A stretch of 64,000 nucleotides of DNA from Pokkaliibacter plantistimulans (GCF_046844695.1 NZ_CP177354.1:4898001-4962000); one strand, 5' to 3'. Positions 1-8,338 are shown, numbered from the stretch's first letter. Program-made: numbers and translations. Notes: generated by a model from the sequence alone, not told the origin.

Positions 1-1553
1 GGAATCGATCTGACCAAGTCGTCTACAAAGGCTTGCGGATTGCTTCCGGCAACTGTGAATCCGGCATGTCTATGCAGAACGGCCATGTGTAGCAGCGTAG
101 TCATCAGCCCGTTTCTGAGCTGTTCGCTATGAGAAGTATCCCGGTCGCGTTTGCTGAGTAGCAGGAAGGGTTCGTCTGCAGTGGGTGGTTTGTGCGACGC
201 CACAGCGCTCTGGAAAACGGCGTTCAGAGCCGCTTTAAACTGTTCCAGGTGCCGGCGCCCAACCCGATCGGCAAGGTGTAGAAACGCATCGACTGGAGCT
301 TTGGTGGCCCACAAATTCTCAATGCGCTCGATGGGCGAATCCTGCATGGCTAGGAATCTGAGCAGTTCGTCCTCGGCTTCGTCATAAGGTTTCTGGCTGA
401 GCGAGCTAAGGACTTGTTGATCATGTTCAACATCGCAGACCCACGCTCCCGCCAGCATGGCCGGTATCAGCGCGTCAGCATCGCCGACCCACGAGGGCAA
501 TTCAGCGGTACCACTTGGCTTCTGGCGAGCCAAGACCGCCAGACTGCGACCACAGGCACGCGCAGCGTTATACCCTTCGCTTTCAGACATACCCATGCCG
601 GTGAACGCTTTGCCAAGCTGAGTACTGGTGGGGCGTGCCAGTTCTACATGATCGCTCTTCTTGTCCTCTGCTCCGGCACTTATCACTGTTGGCCCCGAAG
701 TCTTCAGGATTCCAACACAGCTGCGCGCGGCCAGTCTGGGCAAGTAGATAAGGTTGCTCGTGTTAACTAGGTGTCGAGCGGCTTCCTCCGTCTCAACGAT
801 CAATGTACGTGCTTCCAGCGGCTTGCGCACCAGCTCGGGCGCTTTGCGGATAGCTGCGACCGCAAAGGCGATGACCTCATCTGTAGTGTCTGCGGCAAAC
901 GCCAGTCGCCCACTTCCTTGGGCTAGGTTTCGCAACAAGTCTTCTGCCTGAAATTCGCGCCCGGCGAGTAGAACATCTTCGACTAGTGCAGGTTCGAAGC
1001 GACGGGAAAAGGACTCCCAGAACTCATCCGTGCTGAGCACTCCGTGTTGGGGGGCGCGTCTGAATGCATGCCGTGCCCAACGCGAGGCGACTGCCGGGCT
1101 TTGCGCAAGCCAATCCTCCAGCAACGGGCCATCAAGATAGACGACGCGCTTCCACTCACCTAGCTCGTTTTTTTCATCAAGCCAGTCCTCAACTTTTACC
1201 TGTGGCGTGTCCCATGTCCTGGGCGAAACGATGACTAAGGTGCACTCAGCACGATCGTCAGCAGTGACCTCTTCGGTGCGTTTGCTGTAGTCACCTTCGG
1301 CCTTGGTTTTGCCGGCACCGTTGGTTCCGAACTCCCAAATCGACTTTCCGTCGGGCACGAACGGGGATGTTGCATCGACGTCGAGATAGCCATCAAAGCC
1401 TCGAACTTGCCCCATGTCTCCGTGCAAAAAACGAAGCCGGCGCACCCGGGAGGCGGTTGCCCAGATGAGTTCAGCCACCAGTTCGGGAACTTTATCCCTG
1501 CCTTGGAGGGTGTCGGCCCACTGCCCTAGTTCAAGCGCACTGATCCACTTCAA
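1..1553 (-). CDS. Large defence-island-type protein, 5' part only (517 codons, continues past left edge)
   Basis: I read this frame codon by codon on the minus strand and found no stop from 1553 to 1. The start is chosen at TTG (1553-1551), seven bases after a good AAAGGAG ribosome site (1567-1561). The product begins MKWISALELGQWADTLQGR. Near residues 52-76 it carries GFDG followed by a SIWEFGTN strand and a KAEGDYSKRT segment, the pattern I associate with restriction-endonuclease-like N-termini of large STAND-type or defence proteins. Around residues 205-250 there is a segment where a P-loop would be expected (GRLAFAADTTDEVIAFAVAA) but without GxxxxGKT. The rest is alpha-helical without recognised motif. 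It lies next to IS debris, which fits an accessory or defence island. The family name and function are not known to me; nuclease activity is inference. The C-terminus is outside the window. Confidence 0.7.
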   Translation of the reverse strand, partial: MKWISALELGQWADTLQGRDKVPELVAELIWATASRVRRLRFLHGDMGQVRGFDGYLDVDATSPFVPDGKSIWEFGTNGAGKTKAEGDYSKRTEEVTADDRAECTLVIVSPRTWDTPQVKVEDWLDEKNELGEWKRVVYLDGPLLEDWLAQSPAVASRWARHAFRRAPQHGVLSTDEFWESFSRRFEPALVEDVLLAGREFQAEDLLRNLAQGSGRLAFAADTTDEVIAFAVAAIRKAPELVRKPLEARTLIVETEEAARHLVNTSNLIYLPRLAARSCVGILKTSGPTVISAGAEDKKSDHVELARPTSTQLGKAFTGMGMSESEGYNAARACGRSLAVLARQKPSGTAELPSWVGDADALIPAMLAGAWVCDVEHDQQVLSSLSQKPYDEAEDELLRFLAMQDSPIERIENLWATKAPVDAFLHLADRVGRRHLEQFKAALNAVFQSAVASHKPPTADEPFLLLSKRDRDTSHSEQLRNGLMTTLLHMAVLHRHAGFTVAGSNPQAFVDDLVRSI

Positions 1554-1715
1554 TGTTTTTCTCCTTTCACATGGCGCAGCGGTGGTGGCCGAGACGGCAT
1601 GCCCCCCCCTTGCAGAAGCGACTCTAACGCTCGCCAGAAGGAAACTGTAGTAGCTAAATGATTTCGGACTCTCAGTAAAGCGTTATTCTAACGCGCTCAG
1701 TGAGGTGCCTTGTTT

Positions 1716-1790
1716 ATGAGCAAACGTCGTCAGTCCTTTACTCCAGAGTTCAAGCTGGAGGCCGCCGCGTTAGTGACCGAGAAAGGCTAG
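1716..1790 (+). pseudogene. IS3-family OrfA, N-terminal fragment
   Basis: ATG at 1716 opens a 24-codon reading frame, MSKRRQSFTPEFKLEAAALV then TEKG, and stops at TAG (1788-1790). This is the typical beginning of an IS3-family OrfA DNA-binding protein (RR-F-PEFK-EA-ALV), where the next residues would normally be Y-S-V. The stop replaces that tyrosine codon and the homology ends a few bases later where sequence of another element begins. It is a non-functional stub. Confidence 0.65.
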
Positions 1791-2367
1791 GCGGATTCAA
1801 CCGGTCGCCGCAACACTGGTCAGAGTGAAACATCAGCTGCTGCGGGCAACCTCGCGACTTGTAGGCCACGCGTAACGCGCGCGTTGTGAGCTGCGAGTCA
1901 GGTCGATTGGACAGCGCCCAACCGACGATGCGTCGTGCATACAAATCCATGACGGCTGCCAGGTAGATCCAGCGATTACCCGCCCAGATGTATGTCACAT
2001 CACCGCACCAAACTTGGTTGGGGCCGCTCACTGTAAATTGCCGATTCAGTGTATTGGCCGCAATGGTGCTTTCATCATCGGCCTTGCGGTAGCGATGCTT
2101 GCGACATTGCGAACTGAATAGTCTGGCTTCTTTCATCAGGCGCCCAGCCAGAAAACGGCCAACCTGCACGCCCTGCATTCGCAGCGCTGCCGATAATGTT
2201 CTAGCTCCTGCGGAACCTCGACTTTTTGCATGAAGCTCGGTAGCAAGATGACGCAAAGCAATTCGCCTGCGATCAACTCGGCGACGGCGCTTACATGCTT
2301 CGTAAACGCTGCTGCGCTGCACATCAAACACCCGGCACAGTTCGGCTCGTGGATACTGCTCACCCAA
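1750..2367 (-). pseudogene. IS3-family transposase OrfB, C-terminus lost
   Basis: The frame encodes the helix-turn-helix-like HTH_21 region and the first part of an rve-type DDE integrase core. The first catalytic Asp is in WCGDVTYIWAGNRW and the second in MFHSDQ. After HSDQ (near position 1815) the protein turns into unrelated sequence (CCGDRLNPPSLSRS), so the region with the catalytic Glu (normally some 35 residues on) is missing. A slippery A6G run at 2421-2427 (read on the minus strand) upstream would have allowed the usual -1 frameshift fusion from OrfA; I followed the shifted frame and it is open. The enzyme cannot be active as encoded. Confidence 0.85.
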
Positions 2368-2381
2368 TACCTCGATCAGCG

Positions 2382-2681
2382 CTACTGATCGAGGGAGTCC
2401 GACATCAAGAGAGCGGTAGCCTTTTTTAGGATCTCTTTCTCCCGTTCCAGGCGTCGAACCTGGGCCTCCAGCTCCTGTATGCGTCTTTGCTCAGAAGCCA
2501 GGGCCTTGCTGCGTGCCGGCGTAGTGCCGCCTCGCTCACTGCGCAGTTGCTCTACCCAGCGACGCAATGCAGTCGGGCCTACACCTATCGATTTGCAGGC
2601 TTCAGGAACGGAGTACCCCTGATCCAAAACCAGGCTGGCTGTTTCGAGTTTGAAATCTGTACTGAATTATCTTCTGGTCAC
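2382..2681 (-). pseudogene. IS3-family OrfA with an early nonsense codon
   Basis: From GTG at 2681 (after GAGGTGTTTGC) the reading is VTRR-stop-FSTDFKLETASLVLDQGYSV and onward through a HTH and a leucine-rich coiled coil ending LKKATALLMSDSLDQ. The stop is TAA at 2669-2667, the fifth codon. Downstream the frame is intact to 2382, so inactivation looks recent. Re-initiation at TTG 2627 would lack part of the HTH. The A6G slippage site for OrfAB fusion lies inside at 2421-2427. Confidence 0.75.
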
Positions 2682-2737
2682 GCAAACACCTCATGGTTGA
2701 GGCCAAGCTTAACGCCCTATCGGGGTGTCCAGAATCA

Positions 2738-3103
2738 TTAGAGCCGCAACACTTGTCCTAAGGTTTGAGATTTCGAAAGCTTGGTATCGGTGACATGGCT
2801 TCCACTATTTCCATGAAAAAATACCATGCTCTGAAAAGCACGGAAAAATGGGGTCTACCCCCATTAAAACCGGGCCTTTAGGCCAACTCGATACCATGCC
2901 AACACTGAAGCAAAGGACATGGTATTGAGCGTCATGCATGGCTTTAGATGCAGTCAATACCCCGTACCATGCCACACAAACACCGTGCTTGGCGATGCAG
3001 AACGCTACCCGAATTTGCCAGACCCAAAAAGCCAAAAGCCCGCAATTACACGGGCTTCAGGGCATTTTTTGCTAGATCGTGCCGGGCAGTGCCGGACGCG
3101 TGA
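2738..3103. other. Gene-free spacer with overlapping inverted repeats
   Basis: No convincing gene is seen. It holds a 12-bp inverted repeat (2887-2898 with 2918-2929, one G:U pair in RNA) around ATACCATG/CATGGTAT, and a second 8-bp repeat (2921-2928 with 2954-2961) that shares GGTATTGA with the first, so the two stems exclude each other. A hairpin AATGGGG/CCCCATT at 2847-2865 followed on the minus strand by TTT resembles a weak terminator. The guaA terminator is at its right side. Confidence 0.5.
3025..3057 (-). terminator. Rho-independent terminator of guaA
   Basis: On the minus strand, 47 bases after the guaA stop, AAGCCCG (3057-3051) pairs with CGGGCTT (3042-3036) around an 8-base loop and is followed by TTTT-GGC-TTTTT. 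Confidence 0.8.
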
Positions 3104-4684
3104 TCATTCCCACTCAATGGTCGCTGGTGGCTTGCTCGATACGTCATAGGTGACACGAGAAACCTGAGCGATTTCGTTGATGATGCGGCTGGAGACGGTT
3201 TCCAGCAGCTCATAGGGCAGGTGCGCCCAGCGTGCGGTCATAAAGTCGATGGTTTCTACCGCGCGCAGCGCGATAACGTACTCATAACGACGACCATCAC
3301 CTACCACACCCACTGATTTCACCGGCAGGAACACGGCAAAAGCCTGGCTGGTCTTGTGGTAGAAGCCTGAGCGATGCAGCTCTTCGATAAAGATCGCATC
3401 GGCTTCGCGCAGGATGTCGGCGTATTCTTTCTTCACTTCGCCAAGGATACGCACGCCCAGACCTGGGCCGGGGAACGGGTGACGATAGACCATGTCGTAT
3501 GGCAGGCCCAGTTCCAGACCGATGCGGCGCACTTCGTCTTTGAACAGTTCACGCAGGGGCTCGACCAGCTCGAACTTCATGTCTTCAGGCAGGCCACCCA
3601 CGTTGTGGTGAGACTTGATGACATGGGCCTTGCCAGTCTTGGCAGCGGCAGATTCGATCACGTCAGGGTAGATGGTGCCCTGAGCCAGGAACTTAACGTC
3701 CTGCAGCTTGGCTGCTTCATCGTCAAACACGTGAATAAAGGTGTTACCGATGATTTTGCGTTTCTTCTCAGGATCCGCTTCGCCCTGCAGCAGGCCCAGG
3801 AACTGCTCTTCTGCATTGACGCGGATAACCCGTACGCCCATGTTGTCGGCGAACATTTTCATGACCTGATCGCCTTCGCCTTTGCGCAGCAGACCATGGT
3901 CAACGAATACGCAAGTCAGCTGCTCACCAATGGCACGGTGCAGCAGTGCAGCAACAACAGAGGAGTCAACACCGCCTGACAGGCCCAGCAGCACCTTCTG
4001 ATCACCAACCTTGGCGCGTACCTGAGCAATGGCATCATCGATGATGTTGGCCGCGTTCCACAGCGCTTCGCAGCCGCAGATGTCTTTGATAAAGCGGCTC
4101 AGAATGCGGCCACCCTGTTTGGTGTGGGTCACTTCAGGGTGGAACTGCACGCCGTAGAAGTTCTTGGAGGGGTGGCACATGGCAGCAATAGGTGCGCTTT
4201 CAGTCGCGGCGACTGTATGGAAACCTTCAGGCAGCTCAACCACTTTGTCGCCGTGGCTCATCCACACGTCCAGCATCAGCGAGCCGTTGTTGGCGATATG
4301 GTCTTCGATACCGTCCAGCAGGCGACTTCCGCCTTCAACGATACGTACCTGAGCATAGCCGAACTCACGCTTGTCAGAGCTGGCAACCTTGCCGCCCAGC
4401 TGCTCGGCCATGGTCTGCATACCGTAGCAGATGCCCAGCAGGGGGATGCCCATGTCGAACACGCCAGCAGGAGCACGGGGCGAACCCAGCTCAGTCACAG
4501 ACTCGGGGCCACCGGCAAGGATGATACCTTTAGGGTTGAAGGCACGAATCTCATCTTCGGTCATGTCGAATGGATGAATTTCGCAGTACACACCGATCTC
4601 ACGAACACGACGCGCGATCAGCTGAGTGTACTGGGAGCCGAAATCGAGAATCAGCATCCGTTGGGCATGAATGTCGACTGCCAT
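3104..4684 (-). CDS. guaA: GMP synthase (glutamine-hydrolysing)
   Basis: This enzyme converts XMP, ATP and glutamine to GMP, the last step of guanylate synthesis in the cytosol. The 526 residues are full length for the family. The N-terminal class I glutamine amidotransferase starts MLILDFGSQYTQL (residue 10 on), has the nucleophile Cys86 in LLGICYGMQ, and the His-Glu pair in GVQFHPEVTH near residue 180. The ATP-pyrophosphatase domain follows with the PP-loop LGLSGGVDSSV near residue 235, and the C-terminal dimerisation domain ends in the conserved PPATIEWE. The start at 4684 has GGAGATAAGTT before ATG. It is downstream of guaB on the same strand, separated by 181 bases that contain a terminator-like hairpin, so guaA may be transcribed partly by readthrough. 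Confidence 0.98.
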   Translation of the reverse strand: MAVDIHAQRMLILDFGSQYTQLIARRVREIGVYCEIHPFDMTEDEIRAFNPKGIILAGGPESVTELGSPRAPAGVFDMGIPLLGICYGMQTMAEQLGGKVASSDKREFGYAQVRIVEGGSRLLDGIEDHIANNGSLMLDVWMSHGDKVVELPEGFHTVAATESAPIAAMCHPSKNFYGVQFHPEVTHTKQGGRILSRFIKDICGCEALWNAANIIDDAIAQVRAKVGDQKVLLGLSGGVDSSVVAALLHRAIGEQLTCVFVDHGLLRKGEGDQVMKMFADNMGVRVIRVNAEEQFLGLLQGEADPEKKRKIIGNTFIHVFDDEAAKLQDVKFLAQGTIYPDVIESAAAKTGKAHVIKSHHNVGGLPEDMKFELVEPLRELFKDEVRRIGLELGLPYDMVYRHPFPGPGLGVRILGEVKKEYADILREADAIFIEELHRSGFYHKTSQAFAVFLPVKSVGVVGDGRRYEYVIALRAVETIDFMTARWAHLPYELLETVSSRIINEIAQVSRVTYDVSSKPPATIEWE

Positions 4685-4720
4685 AACTTATCTCCACAAC
4701 TGCCCGATGAGGGCTAGCTG

Positions 4721-4751
4721 AAAAAGAAAAATGGGGCTGGAAACAGCCCCA
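4721..4751 (-). terminator. Terminator-like hairpin between guaB and guaA
   Basis: On the minus strand TGGGGCTG pairs perfectly with CAGCCCCA around TTTC, followed by TTTTTCTTTTT. It is a textbook intrinsic terminator lying inside the presumed guaBA unit, 115 bases after guaB. Confidence 0.85.
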
Positions 4752-4865
4752 CCTTTACACTGTCAGAATTTACGACTGAGCAGGCAAACCACTCAGCCCT
4801 GAATACGACCCAAGTCACCTGCGCCGGGGCAGCACCTGCATGCCCTCCCCTGCTTTCAGGTGGTA

Positions 4866-6335
4866 TCAACCCATACGGTAGTTGGGTGCTTCCTTGGTGA
4901 TAGTCACATCGTGTACGTGGCTTTCGTTGATACCGGCATTGGTGATGCGCACAAACTGTGGCTTGGTACGCATTTCATCAATGTTGGCACAACCGGTGTA
5001 GCCCATGGAGGAACGCAGGCCACCCATCAGCTGGTGAACCACTGCGGCCAGCGGGCCCTTGCAGGGAACGCGACCTTCGATACCTTCCGGCACCAGCTTT
5101 TCAACACCGGCTTTGGCATCCTGGAAGTAACGGTCAGAAGAGCCCTGAGACTGAGACATGGCACCCAGTGAGCCCATGCCACGGTAAGACTTGAAGGTAC
5201 GGCCCTGGAACAGTTCCACTTCACCGGGCGCTTCATCGGTACCGGCCAGCAGACCGCCGACCATGACCACGCTGGCACCAGCAACGATGGCTTTGGCCAG
5301 ATCACCAGAGAAACGGATACCGCCGTCAGCAATGACGGGGATACCTTTTTCCTGCATGGCTTCTACCACGTTGGCCACCGCACTGATCTGCGGAACGCCT
5401 ACGCCAGCGATAATACGGGTAGTACAGATAGAGCCTGGGCCGATACCGACCTTGACGCCGTCAGCACCTGCTTCAGCCAGCGCCAGTGCCGCTTCAGCAG
5501 TAGCAATGTTGCCACCGATAACCTGTACCTGCGGGAAGTTTTCCTTGACCCAGCGAACGCGGTCAATAACGCCTTTGGAATGGCCGTGGGCAGTATCCAC
5601 CACGATCACATCCACACCAGCCTCAACCAGTGCCGCCACGCGGTCACCTGTATCAGCGCCGGTGCCTACCGCAGCGCCTACGCGCAGGCGGCCATCAGCG
5701 TCCTTACAGGCATTGGGGAAAGCTTCGGCTTTGTGCATGTCTTTTACGGTACGCATACCGCGCAGACGGAATTCATTGTCGACGACCAGCACTTTTTCGA
5801 TGCGGTGCTTGCGCAGCAGGCCGATGACCACATCGTGTGCTTCACCTTCTTTTACGGTTACCAGACGCTCTTTGGGCGTCATGATCTTGGTAACAGGCGT
5901 ATCCAGATTGTCTTCAAAGCGCACGTCACGGCTGGTCACGATACCAACCAGTTCGCCCTTGTCGACCACTGGGAAGCCAGAGAAGCTGTAGCGACGCACC
6001 ATGGCCAGTACTTCACGCACGGTGGTTTCAGGGCTACAGGTAACGGGATCTTTCACCACACCGCTCTCGAACTTCTTCACTTTGCGGACTTCTTCCGCCT
6101 GCAGTTCGATGGTGAGGTTCTTGTGGATGATACCGATGCCGCCTTCCTGAGCCAGAGCAATGGCCAGACGCGCTTCGGTAACGGTATCCATGGCAGCGGA
6201 CACCAGTGGGATGTTCAGGGTGATTTCACGGGTAAGCCGTGTCTTGAGGGTGACGTCCTTTGGAAGGACATCGGAGTAACCGGGCACCAATAGAACATCG
6301 TCAAAGGTGAGTGCTTCTTGAGCGATACGCAACAT
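4866..6335 (-). CDS. guaB: Inosine-5'-monophosphate dehydrogenase
   Basis: IMPDH oxidises IMP to XMP with NAD and commits purine flux to guanine nucleotides. The 489-residue protein matches bacterial IMPDH length. A TIM barrel begins near residue 10 (LTFDDVLLVPGYSDVLP), is interrupted by a CBS-domain pair around residues 95-205, and resumes with the GGNIAT strand. The catalytic cysteine is in GPGSICTTRIIAGVG near residue 305, and the active-site flap has YRGMGSLGAM. The start ATG at 6335 follows CAGGCGGACT. A good sigma-70 promoter lies 48-77 bases upstream. It pairs with guaA downstream as in most proteobacteria. Confidence 0.98.
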   Translation of the reverse strand: MLRIAQEALTFDDVLLVPGYSDVLPKDVTLKTRLTREITLNIPLVSAAMDTVTEARLAIALAQEGGIGIIHKNLTIELQAEEVRKVKKFESGVVKDPVTCSPETTVREVLAMVRRYSFSGFPVVDKGELVGIVTSRDVRFEDNLDTPVTKIMTPKERLVTVKEGEAHDVVIGLLRKHRIEKVLVVDNEFRLRGMRTVKDMHKAEAFPNACKDADGRLRVGAAVGTGADTGDRVAALVEAGVDVIVVDTAHGHSKGVIDRVRWVKENFPQVQVIGGNIATAEAALALAEAGADGVKVGIGPGSICTTRIIAGVGVPQISAVANVVEAMQEKGIPVIADGGIRFSGDLAKAIVAGASVVMVGGLLAGTDEAPGEVELFQGRTFKSYRGMGSLGAMSQSQGSSDRYFQDAKAGVEKLVPEGIEGRVPCKGPLAAVVHQLMGGLRSSMGYTGCANIDEMRTKPQFVRITNAGINESHVHDVTITKEAPNYRMG

Positions 6336-6382
6336 AGTCCGCCTGCCTGTATATCGAGGAGAGGGATTAAAAGAAGCGCCAC

Positions 6383-6412
6383 ATTATATCCCGATTTTCC
6401 CGGACGGCACAA
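6383..6412 (-). promoter_or_regulatory. guaB sigma-70 promoter
   Basis: On the minus strand -35 TTGTGC (6412-6407), an 18-base spacer and a perfect -10 TATAAT (6388-6383) precede guaB. I saw no PurR-like ACGCAAACGT site. Confidence 0.7.
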
Positions 6413-6554
6413 TCAACATCTGATCAGTTGCTACCCAGAAGACGGCATCCATGTGGGCGGTGAATGTGCCTTCTTGTGTGGTACGACAGCGCTGACTTCA
6501 AGTAGTGGCAATGAGCTGGTATGGTCGCCGGGTTGATCTCTCACGGAACCCATC

Positions 6555-7955
6555 ATGTCTACCAGCACCAGTGCCATTCTCACCGTTAGCCAGCTAACCC
6601 ATCAGGCCCGTCTGATTCTGGAGCAGGGCTTCCCCATGGTGGTGGTTGTCACCGGTGAGATTTCCAATTTCAGCAGCCCCGGCTCCGGCCACTGGTACTT
6701 CACCCTCAAGGATCATCAGGCGCAGATTCGCTGTGCCATGTTCCGCAATCGTAATCAGCTTTCCCGCTACCGTCCGCGCAACGGTGAACAGGTCAATCTT
6801 TATTGCCGCATCAGCCTGTATGAACCTCGGGGTGACTTTCAGGTCATTGGGGAACGGATAGAGCCTGCAGGGCTTGGCAGCCTGCAACAAGCCTTTGAAC
6901 AGTTGCAGCAGCGACTCGGGGCCGAGGGGCTGTTCGCCCAGCAGCACAAACAGCCCATACCGACCCAGCCGCAGCAGATTGGTGTGATTACTTCACCGAC
7001 GGGAGCAGCAGTCAGAGATATCCTGACCGTGCTCAAACGACGTTGCCCGGCCATTCCGGTTGAGCTGTTCCCGGTCGCGGTGCAGGGCAATGAGGCCGCC
7101 GGGCAGATTGTTCGTGCTATTCAGCTGGCTAACCAGCTGAATCAGTGTGATGTGCTGATCGTCGGTCGTGGTGGTGGTTCGCTGGAAGACCTGTGGCCGT
7201 TTAACGAAGAGATTGTCGCCCGCGCCATCTTCGCCAGCCGTATCCCGGTCATTTCTGCTGTCGGGCATGAGACCGATGTGACCATCAGCGATTTTGTTGC
7301 CGATCTGCGCGCCCCTACACCGTCAGCAGCGGCGGAACTGGTCGCCCCCGATCAGCAGGTGTGGGAGCAAAGGTTGACGCAGCTGCAGCGGCGCCTGCGG
7401 GATGGCTGGAGCCGACAGTTGCGCTCCCGCCAGCATCTGCTGCAACAGACTCAGCGTCGGCTGCGTGACCCGCGCCAGTATCTGCACACCCAGAAGCAAC
7501 GACTGGACAACTACGAGCAACGCCTGCAGCGCTTGCAGCAGCGTCATCATGCCCAGCTGCGGCAACGTCTGCAGCAACTGCAGCACCGTCTGGAGTTTCA
7601 GGCACCGGCCAGACGCCTTGACCGCCAGCGTCAGCAGCTGCAGGACTTGCAGCAGCGCTTGCAACGCAGCATCAGTGACCGCCTGTTGCAGCAGCAACAG
7701 CGGGTTGATCAGTTGACCATGGCAGTCACTGACAGCGGCAATAAAAAGATCAGCACTGCACAGGAGCAGCTGCGCACAGTGATGCAGCAGCTGCATCTGG
7801 TCAGCCCGCTTGCCACCCTCGAACGCGGTTACGCCATCCTGCAGGACGAGCGTGGCCAGGTGATTCGCCGCGCCAGCGAAGTCAGGGAAGGTAATCAGCT
7901 GCTGGCTCGACTGGCTGAGGGACAACTTCACCTGACCGTTGATAAAAATAAATAA
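6555..7955 (+). CDS. xseA: Exodeoxyribonuclease VII large subunit
   Basis: XseA is the catalytic subunit of ExoVII, which degrades single-stranded DNA to short oligonucleotides in both directions. The 466 residues contain the N-terminal OB fold (VTGEISNFSSPGSGHWYFTLKD, about residues 30-55), the catalytic core with GVITSPTGAAVRDIL (about 145), VGRGGGSLEDLWPFN (about 205) and VISAVGHETDVTISDFVADL (about 230), followed by a long glutamine/leucine/arginine-rich coiled coil (about 270-400) that holds XseB subunits, and a C-terminal ERGYAIL segment. The gene is divergent from guaB. xseB is not in the window, as is usual. Confidence 0.97.
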   Translation: MSTSTSAILTVSQLTHQARLILEQGFPMVVVVTGEISNFSSPGSGHWYFTLKDHQAQIRCAMFRNRNQLSRYRPRNGEQVNLYCRISLYEPRGDFQVIGERIEPAGLGSLQQAFEQLQQRLGAEGLFAQQHKQPIPTQPQQIGVITSPTGAAVRDILTVLKRRCPAIPVELFPVAVQGNEAAGQIVRAIQLANQLNQCDVLIVGRGGGSLEDLWPFNEEIVARAIFASRIPVISAVGHETDVTISDFVADLRAPTPSAAAELVAPDQQVWEQRLTQLQRRLRDGWSRQLRSRQHLLQQTQRRLRDPRQYLHTQKQRLDNYEQRLQRLQQRHHAQLRQRLQQLQHRLEFQAPARRLDRQRQQLQDLQQRLQRSISDRLLQQQQRVDQLTMAVTDSGNKKISTAQEQLRTVMQQLHLVSPLATLERGYAILQDERGQVIRRASEVREGNQLLARLAEGQLHLTVDKNK

Positions 7956-8002
7956 AAACCATTCTCATTAGCATTGACATCACCTCCCTGCTTTGCCACT
8001 AT
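7954..8002 (+). promoter_or_regulatory. Promoter with Fur-box-like site for sRNA copy 1
   Basis: -35 TTGACA (7974-7979), a 17-base spacer and -10 CACTAT (7997-8002). Immediately upstream, 7954-7972 (AAAAACCATTCTCATTAGC) matches 12 of 19 positions of the Fur consensus GATAATGATAATCATTATC. The string TCATTAGCATTGACA is shared exactly with the promoter of copy 2. Confidence 0.65.
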
Positions 8003-8008
8003 GGCCCA

Positions 8009-8130
8009 CAGGAAACGCGATGCAGCTGTATTACACCATGATGTTCATGGCGTGCTGGTCACTGGTCGTTTTCTCTCATCAAAGCTAATCACGGTTCTTA
8101 GCCCCGCCCCATCGCGGGGCTTCTTTTTTC
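8009..8130 (+). ncRNA. Candidate Fur-controlled small RNA, copy 1 (PrrF/RyhB-like architecture)
   Basis: The predicted transcript starts seven bases after the -10 and runs about 122 nt to a strong intrinsic terminator (AGCCCCGC/GCGGGGCT, 8100-8121, then TTCTTTTTT). Its 5' end CAGGAAACGCGAT matches the 5' end of copy 2 (CAGGGAACGCAAT). A small stem CCATGA/TCATGG lies at 8036-8050. The segment 8064-8107 is 43 of 44 identical to copy 2 and includes CUCAUCAAAGCUAAUCACGG, probably single-stranded and thus a likely target-pairing region. By analogy with PrrF1/PrrF2 and RyhB it would repress iron-using proteins when iron is scarce; this role is inferred from architecture, not from sequence match. 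Confidence 0.75.
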
Positions 8131-8277
8131 CGGCGTTGTATATCCCCTCGCTTACCGACACCTCTGCACGAGCTGCGCTGGCAGACTGCCCGCTGTTCTG
8201 CAATGGCCAGGTGCTGACGCCTTCCTCAATAAGAAACACTTAGACACAACTCGCGCCCTTTTAATTTCCAAAATCGA

Positions 8278-8305
8278 CGATATTTATTTCGCCATATCGC
8301 GATAT
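8278..8305 (+). promoter_or_regulatory. Probable operator of the ArsR-type regulator
   Basis: A perfect 12-bp palindrome ATATCGCGATAT (8294-8305) with a further CGATAT half-site at 8278-8283 lies 34-61 bases upstream of the regulator start. ArsR-family dimers bind such AT-rich palindromes and usually repress their own operon. Confidence 0.5.
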
Positions 8306-8338
8306 AGAGAAATACTCAGACACTGGTGAGCATGCCCC

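Larger units (their letters stand above)
1659..2737. mobile_element. Chimeric IS3-family remnant with two 5' ends facing outward-in
   Basis: The segment is bounded by TGATTTCGGACTCTC (from 1659, plus) and, inverted, TGATTCTGGACACCC (from 2737, minus), 11 of 15 identical. Just inside both ends comes a GAGGTG ribosome site and the start of an IS3-type OrfA reading inward. Thus both edges are transposase-proximal left ends; no right end is seen. The inner junction lies near 1790-1815, where the minus-strand OrfB breaks off. No target-site duplication is evident in the flanks. Confidence 0.7.

Noticed and set aside
3374..6293. Long plus-strand frames opposite guaA and guaB
   Set aside because: They are antisense shadows of strongly conserved genes with high GC third positions.
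8045..8239. Minus-strand open frame sharing the peptide AGLRTVISFDERK with another at 9910-10104
   Set aside because: The shared peptide is only the antisense of the conserved sRNA core and terminator; the flanks differ and no ribosome site is present.
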